Assembly: GCA_027924585.1 (NCBI GenBank)
Contig: BSBM01001138.1
Coordinates: 11,394,001 to 11,458,000, forward strand
Source of the DNA: Larix kaempferi
Taxonomy: Eukaryota; Streptophyta; Pinopsida; Pinales; Pinaceae
Direction of reading: 5' to 3'
Length of the DNA stretch: 64,000 bases
Part shown: in pieces, positions 1-11,699 of the stretch
How the letters are laid out: every line of letters begins with the position of its first letter
How positions within the stretch are numbered: the stretch's first letter is position 1
Program-made: the position numbers and the translations under genes
The notes under the pieces: generated by a model
Database searches by the model: none
What the model was told of the DNA's origin: nothing
Seen by the model: only the letters and a program-made list of their open reading frames with translations

Positions 1-390
1 AAGACATACCCTGAAAAGGGGTCTTTTGGTTGGTAGCTTTGGAAGAGTTTTCCATATCTAAACTCTCTAAGAACTTCTAAATTACCACACAAAACAAACA
101 CTACTCAAATCTAACATAAACAAGCAGTCTGTGGAAGGGATGGATAAAGAAGCCGGATTCTCACAGGATTATCCAATTGTCGCAACTCGCGATATACTGT
201 AGGGTCCAACAGTTATACTCGGCCCAATATTTTAGAGCACTAACCAGGGAGGATTGGGACCACACCCTTGACTGTATAATCCAAATACCTAGAAGTATGT
301 GTGTAGTAATATCCCTGAGTGTTGTTCTCGGTGTATTGCAACAATAAGATGGCCAATAGGTTTACTCGAATAGTTCCAGGATTCTAAAGG

Positions 391-565
391 GGTCTCCCGA
401 TATAAGAAAGGTATGTGGGAGCTCAAATCTGTAGTAGTGTTGTCTAATGCACAACCGTACGAAAGGGGCCTTCCTATATATCGTTGAGTATGTGAAAGAA
501 CCTTTCAATATACCATAAAAGTACGTGAAAGCTCGTTTGATATACCAATGAGTACGTGGAAGAAC
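391..565. repeat. Short degenerate tandem repeat
   Basis: Four imperfect units of about 35-50 bp share a core of the form 'gatatacc..gagtacgtg(g/a)aag(a/c)' and repeat head to tail. No coding potential is evident. The surrounding DNA (1-890) is AT-rich and I recognise nothing else in it. Confidence 0.4.
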
Positions 566-898
566 CAAACAGACCCCAGAATGCAATGCAGGAAAGTAGT
601 GACAACTCCTACACTTCAATACGCTGGAACACGTCTATAACCTATAATTTAAGTTGCTAAATATTTTAACTTAACTAGCGCTTGATTTTATCTTGTGCGG
701 TTAAGTGAATGCATGAAGTGTAGACTTGTAAAGTAGAAAGATGCACCACTAATCTAAATGAAATGAAAATCTTTCATTTTTTGATGAATTCCTACTTAAA
801 GAGAGAGTAAGAGGTTCTTTTTCCCAAGTGACCAACCCTATGCAAATGCCATTTCAAATTTTTCAAACATGGTAGAAACAAGCCAATCCACACCAAAG

Positions 899-995
899 CA
901 AAAAATATTTGGAAACCTTAATATGGGTCAAAACCACTGTAGGATACACAATTCATGGCCCAAAAAATATTTGGAAACCTTAATATGGGTCAAAA
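899..995. repeat. 35-bp direct duplication, 62-bp period
   Basis: A 35-bp segment containing aatatttggaaaccttaa appears at 899-933 and again without change at 961-995, with 27 bp of different sequence between. The lack of divergence suggests a recent local duplication. Confidence 0.7.
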
Positions 996-1814
996 ATGCA
1001 ATTCATTTCGCTTAAAAATGCATGCAAAACACTAGTTTTTACTAAAGGGGCCAACCATGTCTCCAAATCTCAAGAAGATCCAAAAAGGAATTTTTTTTGC
1101 TTTAACAAATAATGAGAGAGTAGATATTTAATGAAAAGAAGAAAGGATCTAATCACTGTTTCCAAACTAGAAAGAACATTTCTAATCCCTAACTATGCAA
1201 AAGCTAAAAGTAGTTTCTTTTTCTTTTGTAAAATTCAGATCTGAACCAAAACAAGACTAGCTAAAAGCAGAACTCTTTTGGAATTTTCATAAATATTTCA
1301 AATCTAAAAAAGAAAGTGAAAACAAATTTCTTTCCTTAAACTAAGATGGAGCCGAAATATTTTCTTCTCTTCAACTATAGAAAGCAAAAAACACTGTACC
1401 AACACAGTCACAATCCAAGCAACAGGGCACTGAAAGGTCTGGGCAGAAAATCAAGCTCAAAATAAATAGGTCGATGCAGGCTGTAGGTATACACCAGAGC
1501 GTCAGTGGGGGATCGACGCGGTCTGCTAAAACGCAAAGTGTGACGGTGACGCATGCTGTCCAAAGGAAAAGTGTGTCATACCGACAGTGATGCACTGTAC
1601 ATGAAGGTAAAGTGCGTCGGGCGACCCAGAAAATTGAAAAAAGAAATATTTTCAAGCCAATCAACAAACTTTAGGGTGTGAGACCTAAAGGGAATTATAC
1701 AGTGGCATACAGACAGTCAGATCTACCAACTGGATGTGATATACCAATTGAAAATTAAGCTAGATCTAATAAAAAATAAGGCAATCAAGGAAATATACAA
1801 CTTAAATAATCCAT

Positions 1815-1832
1815 TCCCCAGCAGAGTCGCTA
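1815..1832 (-). other. Putative LTR-retrotransposon primer binding site (tRNA-Arg type)
   Basis: Read on the minus strand, this stretch matches 17 of 18 bases of the tRNA-Arg-type PBS I know from Tat/Ogre-lineage Ty3/gypsy elements (TGGCGACTCTGCTGGGGA). Immediately beyond it, at 1838, the plus strand reads TGTTAACA, so a minus-strand LTR would end there with the expected ...CA. The LTR would lie to the right of 1838 and the internal region to the left. I could not find the other LTR boundary, a target duplication or any gag/pol coding in 1-1800. The call therefore rests on this motif and its position. Confidence 0.4.
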
Positions 1833-2399
1833 ATTTTGTTAACAAATAAATCCGTCGGTGCATACACCAACTGATCTCCCTAGTCCAAATGGTTCGGATC
1901 TAGAACAAAGCAAAACAAGAATGAAAACCTTTCCCTAGATCTATCAAATTACTTGAATACAAAGAGTCTAGTCCATACCTTATTTACGAAGGTTTCTCTC
2001 ATGGCTTGAAGCTTTCACAATCCGGTTTGTTGATGAAGATATTACCTGCAAAAGATTCACAAGGACAAAGACAAGAAGCTACAAGATAACATGATACATC
2101 TAAGCAATTGACCAAGGAGAACTACTATAAATGAAATTACACATCATTTATGGGAAAAGAAGACATTGATGTATTAATTAAAATAGAGGAAAGAATTACA
2201 ACCAATGAAGCCTTGGTGTTGAATATCCTTTCCAATGAAACATTGCCTCAATTTTCCAATCATGGAAGAATGGATTCTTGGCTCAATTTATACAACATTT
2301 GGATACCCTCATTTCAACCCCCATATCCCATGAAGAGGAGCTTCATTTATAGGCCAAAAGATATGAGGAGGAGAGGAGAGGATTAGGGAGAAGGAGGAG

Positions 2400-4180
2400 G
2401 TGGGATACTACTAAGCTAGCAAGTGAATAAGATCCACCCTATATGGTAGGGATAAGCCTCCACAAGGGTCTCCTTCGAGAGAATTCTCAAAAATTCTCTT
2501 TTTTCCCTCCAAACAGGCATCGACACACCCTAGACACTAGAAACATGCAAAAATGATGCACTTTGTAATGGAGCAAGGTGCGTCTATCAGGAAAGACACA
2601 CTTTACTAGAAGGCAAGGTGCGTCGGCCTCTCTAAACAAGTTTTTTCCAGGGAAAAACCCCCATGACTCATATTCCAAGGATTTTGGTCAAGTACTTCAG
2701 GGATTTAGGCAAGGATAAAGTGTACATGGTTCATAGTCATGATGAGTAACACATTTTCGTTTAACAATAGTTACAAAGGTGGTCTTTTCTTTATCATATA
2801 ACCAGTTCACTTACAAATATGCCTTGACATTGTATAACTAGTTATCTAGTCATATTGCATCAATACCTTCCTCTTACATTGAGTAATGTTCAAGTTGACT
2901 TGGATCTTGAATGGAGAAAGCTCACAAAAAAACATGAAAGGTGTAGATAAAGTTTTAATCTAGGTACAATGTAAATGAATTAATGGTTACATATTTCTTT
3001 TCTCTATCTTTGCAATGAAATATCAACATAAGATGAATATATCAAACACAAGATGATATAATTTTTGCATTGGGGGTTTATTTTTGTGTTTTCCCCTATT
3101 GGATACCTCATTAGGAATGAATTAAGGTGAATTTGAATCTTTGTAAGAAAATATTTGTGCTTCTTGTACCTTGTTCTCATCAAGGTCGGAATTCAGTACA
3201 CTATATGTCTAGTGTTGTTTTGAATCACTTATTTAGGAACTACTACGATCAATATAAGTAATATATCTCAATTATTTAAGATGTATTACCACTATTATAA
3301 GTCATATATCTCTCATAATAAGAGGAAAACCATTATATAGTACAAGAAGAAAAATCACAAAAATCATATCACCAACAATTTCAAAGTTGAAAATCAATGT
3401 TGAGTTAATCTTGACATTGAGCTTGTTGAACACATCAATGCCATTTTGTAATTTTTTGGAATAATCTCATAACCATCCTTTTATCAAAATTCACTAGAAA
3501 TGGAAGCCATATATATTTATTACCATATGATTTGAGATTCGTATAACAAAAAAGAAATGATAAGAACTCAATGAAAACTTGATTTTAAACTATTTAAGAT
3601 TGAGCTCATTTTTTAGATCATGATGATGCATTTTCATTACTACCTTGAGATTATCTAGACTTTTAGAATGCTTTATTATCTATTAATGAGGAAAACCATA
3701 AAAAGGTGGAAACTCATATAGTTCCCCACCTTCCCACTAACCTCACATCACTCTCATTTCCCTAAATAATTTAATTATAAAGAAATGCAAGAAATGCACA
3801 TCACATCACGGTGAAAAATAAGTGAAATTAAAATAAGAACATCAAAACAAGTAGTTTGTGAGCGAAATAATTAGTTTAAGGGAATATATGGGGTATCTTC
3901 TAAAAAATTCAAAATAAACACATGAAAAAATCAAATTTTCTTAATTGTTAGGTGTTTTTCACAATTGAAATGTCCAATTTATTTATTAAAAATTAAACTA
4001 CATAATAATTAGTTAGGTTTCAAATCATTAATTTAATTGTGTATGCTAAAAAAATTTATGTTAGGTTTTAAAGCACCAATTCTTATTATATATTTTGAAT
4101 ACACTGATGCATGTTATGTTTTTTGAGCACCGATACACAAAAACGGTTGTGTACTAGTGCACATTCTATATGATTGTCAA
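2400..4180. other. AT-rich stretch with no recognisable gene
   Basis: Apart from short open frames this interval contains only AT-rich sequence. I see no domain, repeat array or terminal structure that I can support. Confidence 0.5.
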
Positions 4181-4190
4181 ATTGTTAGTC

Positions 4191-4520
4191 TATAGGTATG
4201 GTTTTTTATTGTCAAATTGTTTGTGTCAGTCATGTTTGAGTTTGGAAACCATCCCACACAGTGAATGCATGCGTCTAGTCTAACCATGCCAAATTTCAAT
4301 CCAAGAAAGCACAAATTTAAAAAATTCCAACGTTGGCCCCATGTAGCACATTAATTAATCTATAGGTATGGTTTTTGATTGTTGAATTGTTAGTGTTAGT
4401 CATGTTTGAGTCTGGAAACCCTCCCACACCGTCAATGCATGCGTCTAGTCTAACCATGCCAAATTTCAGTCCAAGCAAGCACAAATTTTTAAAAAATTTC
4501 AATGTTGGCGCCATGCAGTA
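4191..4520. repeat. 170-bp tandem duplication
   Basis: Two diverged copies (4191-4350 and 4361-4520) share the block tataggtatggttttt, then catgtttgag, gcatgcgtctagtctaacc and caaatttcaatccaag-like blocks. The copies lie just beyond the 3' end of CACTA copy A, so they may be its subterminal repeats, but I did not find a CACTA terminus. Confidence 0.65.
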
Positions 4521-5066
4521 CATGATCAAGCACGACATTTGGGTTAGCATGATAATTGTGCATTTCTTTACTGAGCTTCTCTTTATTTCGAGAATAATTT
4601 AATATTCTCCACTAAACATGGCCAACCACGTGAAGGTGGAATCTCATCTGACCCACGCCCCCCCCCCCCCGCACGTCACTCTCAATCCCCCATAACCCGA
4701 CAAAATCTATGCACAAAAAAATAATTTATTGTGTTTTTTGTCATACTTAAGAAGCAATGTCTCTAATTATAACATATGCCAACATATAGGAAAATGGAAA
4801 AAACACTAAGAAACAGTTAATTTATACGTACCAATAAAATTCAATAATTCTATCGCAATATTAAATCAAAATATATAGAGTAGATATATTAAGGCATACC
4901 TCATACACTTAAATGGACTTCATCATATTCTTCATCCAAGTCATCATCTGTATCATCTGATCCAGATTCAACATTGTAAGGATTGGACATATCATCATCG
5001 TCATCGATGTCAATTGCGATCATCATGTCATCGTCGATATCATCTTCGTGGACATTGTCTGCTACA

Positions 5067-5462
5067 TCATTCGAATTCAACTAATTCTTTGACATATTCC
5101 TCTGGAACATGATCATCTAACTCATGTTGATCATCTTCAGCATCGTCTTCTTCTTCGAGACCCTCTTCATTACCTTCCTCTACGTTATACTTTATTGGCC
5201 TTCCCCTTGGATCGTGTCTCACAACAAATGACCAACCCCCTCTACCTGGAACCTCAGAGTAAAATACCTGTTCACATTGGCTTGGAAGAACATAGGGCTC
5301 CGTTCCTGGCTCAAAAAACCTTGTATTAACCATGGTAAATCCATTATCATGTTCAATAATAGTTTTATCGGGATCGTGTTGATTCAATCGTAACCTGTAC
5401 CATTTGACAATGAACAAAACTGCTTTGAAGGAGTTAAAGTCACACTCAACAATATCTTCCAA
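5067..5462 (-). CDS. DUF4216 exon of the CACTA transposase (partial)
   Basis: This 131-codon open frame is the C-terminal DUF4216 domain found after DUF4218 in plant CACTA proteins. Recognisable features are the opening DIVECDFNSFKAVLF block, the WYRLR segment, FTMVNTRF, the EPYVLPSQCEQVFY motif and GWSFVVRHDPRG. It ends in a Glu/Asp-rich tail. The reading frame extends upstream of the first ATG (block YYGYLEDIVE) to a stop in a stretch that aligns to the normal domain start. It is therefore an internal exon, not a free-standing gene. Its biochemical role is not established for the family. Confidence 0.8.
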   Translation of the reverse strand: MEDIVECDFNSFKAVLFIVKWYRLRLNQHDPDKTIIEHDNGFTMVNTRFFEPGTEPYVLPSQCEQVFYSEVPGRGGWSFVVRHDPRGRPIKYNVEEGNEEGLEEEDDAEDDQHELDDHVPEEYVKELVEFE

Positions 5463-6146
5463 ATACCCATAGTATCGATTTTATGAGAGTTTTGGATGTC
5501 TGTCACTTCTAGAGGAAACATTGGTCACCTCAAAGACTGCAGATATCCCACAATCTGATGTTTTCTTCGTTTCATCCAACTTTTTGATGCGAAATTTACA
5601 ACCATTGCACCACATAGCCTTATGGTGTTTTACCTACAACAAGCCATACATGTAAGGATTACATCATGATCAATTGATGATTAATTGCATGTTTATGCCC
5701 TGTAGGGAAAAAATCAACGTGTACATCAATATATTTGCAAAAAAAAATAGTATGGCTGATTAATATGCTTGCCTGCTTATCTTTTAAACCATATGCTAAA
5801 TCGATTTCCCTTTGTGTAATATTGGTATCTCCATTGCGAAGAGTTTCGTTAACTAATGAAGCCACCCCTTCCCATGATATTCCATGACCAGATTTTTCAC
5901 ATCATTCAATCCATACATTCATTCAGTCAAGATTGTTTGCGATGTATAAATGAAGTGCATCCCACTCTCGACCAACTGCTTGATGAAAATAAAATTAAAA
6001 TTCAATACAAATGTATATTCACTTAGCACAGTATACACATTTAATTGATGCATATTGAATATTAAAAATAGAATAAGTATGATATATACATAAAAATCAA
6101 CAGTAAAATGTATTATATTAATTAATCTCCACTAGCTAATAATTAC

Positions 6147-6538
6147 CTTTCCCCTTCAGGTACTCCCCTTCAAAATTGTTATTGGAGTCCGGATCACAAA
6201 TGCGACCTAAATTGAGCTTTGACACTAATTTAGGAAGATATTCAATAATATACATCATGTTTTGGTATACCATATATCCCTCCACCATAGAACCCTCAGG
6301 ATGTTCTCATTGTCTAACCAAACCCTTTAAAAATTTCAAGTGCCTCTCAACCATCCACATGGACCTTGAGTGTACAGGTCCACACAATTCAATATCCTAA
6401 ATTTGGTGTATGAGGTAGTGTTCTTGTGCATTGAAAAATGACAAAGGTAGATGCTTTTGCATTTCACACATGATACGAGGAATTTCTCTCCTCCAATACT
6501 TTATATCTTCTTTATGTATTTATTTAGATGACAACCAT
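6147..6538 (-). pseudogene. DUF4218 exon of CACTA copy A
   Basis: The minus-strand translation gives the DUF4218 hallmarks: a YWRREIPRIMCEMQKHLP start, FFNAQEHYLIHQ, SRSMWMVERHLKFLKG and a PEGSMVEGYMVYQ block. In-frame stops interrupt it after LIHQI and after LVRQ. The acceptor (TGTAG) and donor (AAAG/GTAATT) are at the same places as in copy B (36458-36870), so the intron structure was inherited from a common ancestor. Confidence 0.75.
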
Positions 6539-9500
6539 CTACAACTGATGCAAACCAGTCACGATATTTAACAAAAAAAAAATTATATGACATAACAATT
6601 AGTGCACAGAAATCAAATATAAGTTCTACAATGAATTAAACAAACACTAAGCGCATGCAAAAAATCACTACTTACCTCATGTATTTCCCAAGATTATATA
6701 TAACTTGTTTGACATTGTTGTCGAAGTTGTCTGAGAAAGAGAGAGGTAGAACATACTATAACAATATATAAATCGTTTCATTTATTTTTACAAAAGGTAG
6801 ACAAAAAAATACCAACAATATGCACTAGAATAAAAAATATAGCAATTATATGCATACCATAATAATTACCTTCATGAAGATATGCCAATCATGTGTTTTC
6901 ACCCCCGCAAAATCATCTTTCTTTGTTATGATATTCTTCATGTTCGAACAAAATCCAGTCGGAAATTTAATTTTCCACATGACTTATTTTACAACATTAA
7001 TTTGTTGCTCTGTTAACATCCATTTAAGTGAGTTTATATTAATTTGGTCTGCGTTTCTATGAAATTGAATGACATCTTTCATTGCATGGTTGGCTTCTTG
7101 AATGTCATTGCAAATTTTGACAATTTTTTCTTTCTCACTCCTTCCATCCAATATTCACCATAATGTTTCAGTCATATGCTTTCTTATATGCATTGTACCA
7201 AATATATGAGCAATTTGTAAGTGCTCATAGTATGGAAACCTACTGAATTGTTTAGGATAACTTTTCATTCCTCGTGGAAGCCCATTGATGCCTCATGATC
7301 ACGACGACCATCTTGAATCGTAGTTTATAAATAAATTACAGAAATCAATGTCAATTACAGTAAACAACACACAATATTAAAAAATTCATAACATTTCATA
7401 TACGATGATAGATAGACAATTTGATCCATACGTACCTTGACGATTTCTATTATATTGCAACTTCCATAGGTGAGGTGTCATTCTCTGTGGTTTTAATGCA
7501 GCTCCTTGATTTCCATTGAATAAATGTTTTTCGGTAGTTTGATACCTATGATTATTAGAGAGGAAGTGCCTATACTCATCAAACACTTCCTTTCCTAAAA
7601 ATTTTGAACGACGAGATTTGATCTCGGGACCACAAACTGGACATGAAAATTTTCCCTTTGTCTGAAGACCTGCATAAAGAGATGGATTAACTATCTCAAT
7701 TATAATTATATATAAAATGAATGGATTATTTAAAAAAACATGCGTGCATAATATATTAACTAGTTCATAATAATAAATGCAATTAAAGTGGAACTTATAA
7801 TTACAAACCGCAAAAATGGGTTAACCTTGGGGCATCATGTATTGTCCATACAAGCATTGCATGGAATTGAAATTGCCTTTGTCATATTGGTTTAGATACA
7901 TCATACATAGTGATGCCATTCCATAACTTTACTAGCTCTTCAATAAGAGGTTCGATATATACATTCATATCTTTCCTGATTGATTTGAACATATAAAATA
8001 TATAATTATGTCATACCCAAGAGAAAAATAAAATATATATATATATGACATTATGCAACAAAATACAACAAGTGAGATGCCACTACATTAAAAAAAAAGT
8101 TGTAGACACATACCTAGAATAATCATTGACAACATTATGTGCTCCCTCTTTATTGACAACCATGGAGAAATGTTATTGTCGATAACAAAAATAGGCCACA
8201 CCGAGTAAATGGATCTCATCTTTGCAAATGGATTGACACCACCTACTGCCAAAGAAATCCTAAGATTACGAGGTTCTTCTTTAAAGTGAGACCATCTTTT
8301 CTCCATATCTCTAAATGTACCCATCTATAGGCATTCGAATAATGTCATCTTGACTTTTGTTCTGTGTATGGTAATCCATAAATTGCACTATGTTTTTGCA
8401 CCTGAACAGTCGTTGCAAACGTGGAATAATGGGAATATAACGAAGAACCTTGCGAGGCACCTTTTTTGTTACTTGATCTGTTCAATATCTACTAATATGA
8501 CATTCCAAGCATTCTGTTTTAACTTCATGCTGATTATAATATATAACATGGTCATCGGGGCATGCATCTATTGCTTCATACTGCATTCCAATTTCTTTCA
8601 TGATGGCAGATAAATCTCTATATGTGCGAGGTAAAATATTTGATGGTGGTAACAAAAATTCAGCTATAAACTACATCAAATTAAAATAAAAAACTAGTTA
8701 ATATTATATATAAATAATATTAATGAAACACATTTAATCTGTATTAATTTTACTTATGGATTAACAATAAAATTATTAGACGAACAATGATAACCTTTTG
8801 CGTGATCATATATATGTGATGAAATATATTACATACCTTAACATTCATGTGACTGATGTGTTTGAACGACCATTCATAACCTTCAAGTTCATTATCAACA
8901 ATATAGTAGAGAGAAGATTTATGTTGGAGCCCTCATAAAGGGGTTCGCATTCCTTCTCAAGAAGAGGTAAATCATGAACATAATCAAAGTCATCATTTTC
9001 ATTATCATTATCATCATCATCCATTCTAACATTAAATGTATCCTGGATCAATGTATTTGTACCATCATCTTCAACTATGTTATCAATATGATCATTAACT
9101 TGTTCTCCATTATTCATAACTCCATGTCCCTCTGGTACTTGTTCTTAAAGCACATCCTCAGGGTGATATGTCGTAGCCAGGTCTTTCCTTTATAATTACA
9201 TGAAACCATCAAGATATATTAGTTAATATAAGAAATATTAAAATGATACGTACATTTACAAAAAACGATCAATATAAAGACATATATAATGCAAAACCTA
9301 CCAATGGACGATATTCATGTCCCCCCTCGGTGTGTCCATGTTCCCTACAATGTTTTCTTGCTGTTGTGATCTTTATTAGATTCTCCTTTTAAAACCCCTG
9401 CATTGACTACATGGACAATAACATTTCCCATCACCCTTTCTTTTCATTCCATCCCACAATTTAACAAGCAATTATCGATTTTGTTCATCTGGATCAGGAA

Positions 9501-9726
9501 TATTTTAATGTGACATTTTATCATAAAGAGCTTGACTGAAGATTATCAATCTTAAAAAAAACAATCTCTAGAATTCACTATTTTTTATCAAAGTAACAAT
9601 TGAAACAATTGTGTATTTTTATACGGAAAACAGTTCATGCAAATAATATAATTTCCGCAATCCATTGCTTGTATAGCCAACATGTCGAAATGTTTACAAA
9701 ATTTATAGTTTCTAAAATTAAACGTT

Positions 9727-9867
9727 TTTCGGATATCCGATGATATTATTATAGTTACCATTATACTTTATCCGTCGGTTATCTGACGACACCCGTCGGA
9801 TAACCAACGGATTCCATTAGATAATCAACGGGTGCCTTCGGATAACCAACGGGCTTTGGTTATCCGA
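9727..9867. repeat. Direct and inverted subterminal-type repeats of CACTA copy A
   Basis: About eight short units related to CGTCGGATAACCAACGG occur in both orientations within 140 bp (for example ccgtcggttatc, cccgtcggataacc, ggttatccgac). They are GC-richer than the flanks. In CACTA elements such clusters near the ends bind the element-encoded TNPA-type protein. The position upstream of the transposase fits, but the binding role is inference. Confidence 0.55.
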
Positions 9868-10269
9868 CAATGACAAGTATCAATTTTTAAAAAATCAAGC
9901 AAAAATCGTAATTCTAAAGGTGAAATCCAACAACATGGTCAATTTCATTGGAATTCATCAGATTTTCTCATCGGGTTCAAATTTAGTTGTGCATGTACGT
10001 TATTATGCAAATGCATTATTGATACCTTAAAATAATACATATTTTCAATAGGTTGAGAGTAATAAGTATGAAACATAATTTAATAAAATTCCTATATATA
10101 ATTTAAGTAATGTATATAGGGTCAGATGTGGTGGTTTCATGGCTTGTACATGGTCCTCTTCCCTAACAAGTATTATTATAGTCCTTTGACCATTCATTCA
10201 CCCCTAGACCAATATATGAAGCGGTGAATATCAATACATGGTAGGAAACTACTCATAATTCCCCAACCT

Positions 10270-10928
10270 TTGTGCCTCCCTTGTTATCCCTCTCAACATC
10301 CCTCATCTCTCCCTTTGTACTTTGATCCCTCTCCATCCCCCTCTCTCTCTCTCCTCCCTTTGTCTCATTCTCTCTTACACATTCCCTCTCTCTCTCTCTC
10401 TCTCTCTATCACTATCTCTCCCCCTCTCCATCACTCTCTCTCTCTCTCTCTCTCTCCCCCACAACCACTCCCTTTCTACCCCATCTGATTCTTTCACTAT
10501 TTCTCTTTCTCTTTTTCCCATCCTCCTTGCTTAACCATATGTCTACTTCCCTCCCTCTATATATTTCTCCCTCTCCCTCTCTCTCCCTCTCTCAATCACA
10601 CACTTTCTCTAACTATCTCTTTCCCTCTCTATCACTCTCTCTACCCCTCTCTCTCTATCACTCTCTCTAACCCTCTCTCTCTATCAATCAATCTCTCTCA
10701 CAATATCTATCTCCCCTCCCCCTCTCTCTAAATCACTCACTCTCTCTCTCAATATATCTCTCTCCCTCCCTCATTCTCTCTCTCTCTCTCTCACTATTTC
10801 TCTCCACCTCTATCACTTTCTCTATTCTATCTCTCAATAACTCTCTCCCTCTCACTATCTCACTTTCTCTCTCTCTCTCTCTTCCCACCTCCCTCATTAT
10901 TTTCCAATATATCTCTCTCTCTCTCACA

Positions 10929-10983
<55 letters not shown>

Positions 10984-11569
10984 CCACTCCCTTGCTACCC
11001 CCCTCCCCTTCTTTCACTACCTCTCTCTCTCTCTTTTTCACACCCTCCCTAGTTACCATTCGTCTCTTTCCCTCCCTTTGTCTCTTTCTCTCTCCTTGTC
11101 TCTCTCTCAATCACTCTCTCTCACAATATCTTTCTCTCCCCCCCTACCTCTCTCTCTCTCTCCCACAACCACTCCCTTGCCACCCCCTTCCCTTCTTTCA
11201 CTACCTCTCTCGCTCTTTTTCCCACCCTCCCTGCTTATCCGTCCGTCTCCTTCCCTCCTTCCCTCTCTTTCTCTCTCCCCCCCCCCCCCTCTCTCTCTCT
11301 CCCTCTCTCCCACAAACACTCCCTTGCTACCCCCCTCCCCTTCTTTCACTACCTCTCTCTCTCTTTTCCCACCCTCCCTACTTATCCATCCATTTCCTTC
11401 CCTCCATCTCTCTCTTTCTCTCTCCCCCTCTCTCTCTCTCTCTCAATTGTTCTCTCTCTCTATCTCTCTCTCTCTCTCTCACTATATCTATCCCCCTCTA
11501 TCTCTCTCTCTCTCTCTCTCTCCTCTCCCTCTCTCTCTCAATGGTTATCTCTCTCTCTCTCTCTCAATC

Positions 11570-11662
<93 letters not shown>

Positions 11663-11680
11663 TACACACACACACGAGGT
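10270..11680. repeat. (CT)n-rich low-complexity block with (CA)n tracts
   Basis: Almost all of this interval is CT or CCT microsatellite with interspersed TCCCT words. A (CA)n run lies at 10928-10982 and another at 11647-11675. A roughly 170-bp higher-order unit containing 'cacaaccactcccttgctaccccc' recurs near 10980, 11165 and 11310. The long open frames across it arise only because CT repeats contain no stop codons. Confidence 0.85.
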
Positions 11681-11699
11681 GGCAATGTCCCTGACATTT

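Larger units (their letters stand above)
4912..9117 (-). pseudogene. TNP2-type CACTA transposase (TNP2 + DUF4218 + DUF4216), copy A
   Basis: This would encode the transposase that cuts and pastes CACTA elements in the nucleus. Exons can be followed by similarity to copy B and by GT/AG borders. 8838-9117 is acidic and then contains PLYEGS. 8114-8670 is the TNP2 core, with EAIDACPDD, a FRCKN..QFMDYH block and SVWPIFVIDNN. A block near 7386-7860 contains FQFHAMLVWTIHDA and a MTPHLWKL motif. About 7090-7290 matches the GLPRGMKSYP/FGTMHIRK region. 6147-6538 is DUF4218. 5067-5462 is DUF4216. Several in-frame stops (for example ISRY*TDQ in the core, and two in DUF4218) and a stop after the DUF4216 block show it is not functional. 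Beyond that stop the frame continues with an Asp/Glu-rich tail to about 4912. Confidence 0.8.
4912..9900 (-). mobile_element. CACTA (En/Spm) DNA transposon, copy A, decayed
   Basis: The minus strand carries, in order from high to low coordinates, an acidic N-terminal exon, the TNP2-type transposase core, a DUF4218 exon and a DUF4216 exon. This is the standard architecture of plant CACTA transposases. Short GTCGGATAACC-type repeats at 9727-9867 sit where 5' subterminal repeats are expected. I could not find CACTA...TAGTG termini or a 3-bp target duplication, so both outer limits are estimates. The same family occurs in the opposite orientation at 33600-38005. Confidence 0.75.

Noticed and set aside
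4375-4602. Paired ORFs on both strands near 4317-4602
   Set aside because: They are the two halves of the 170-bp tandem duplication, with no domain.
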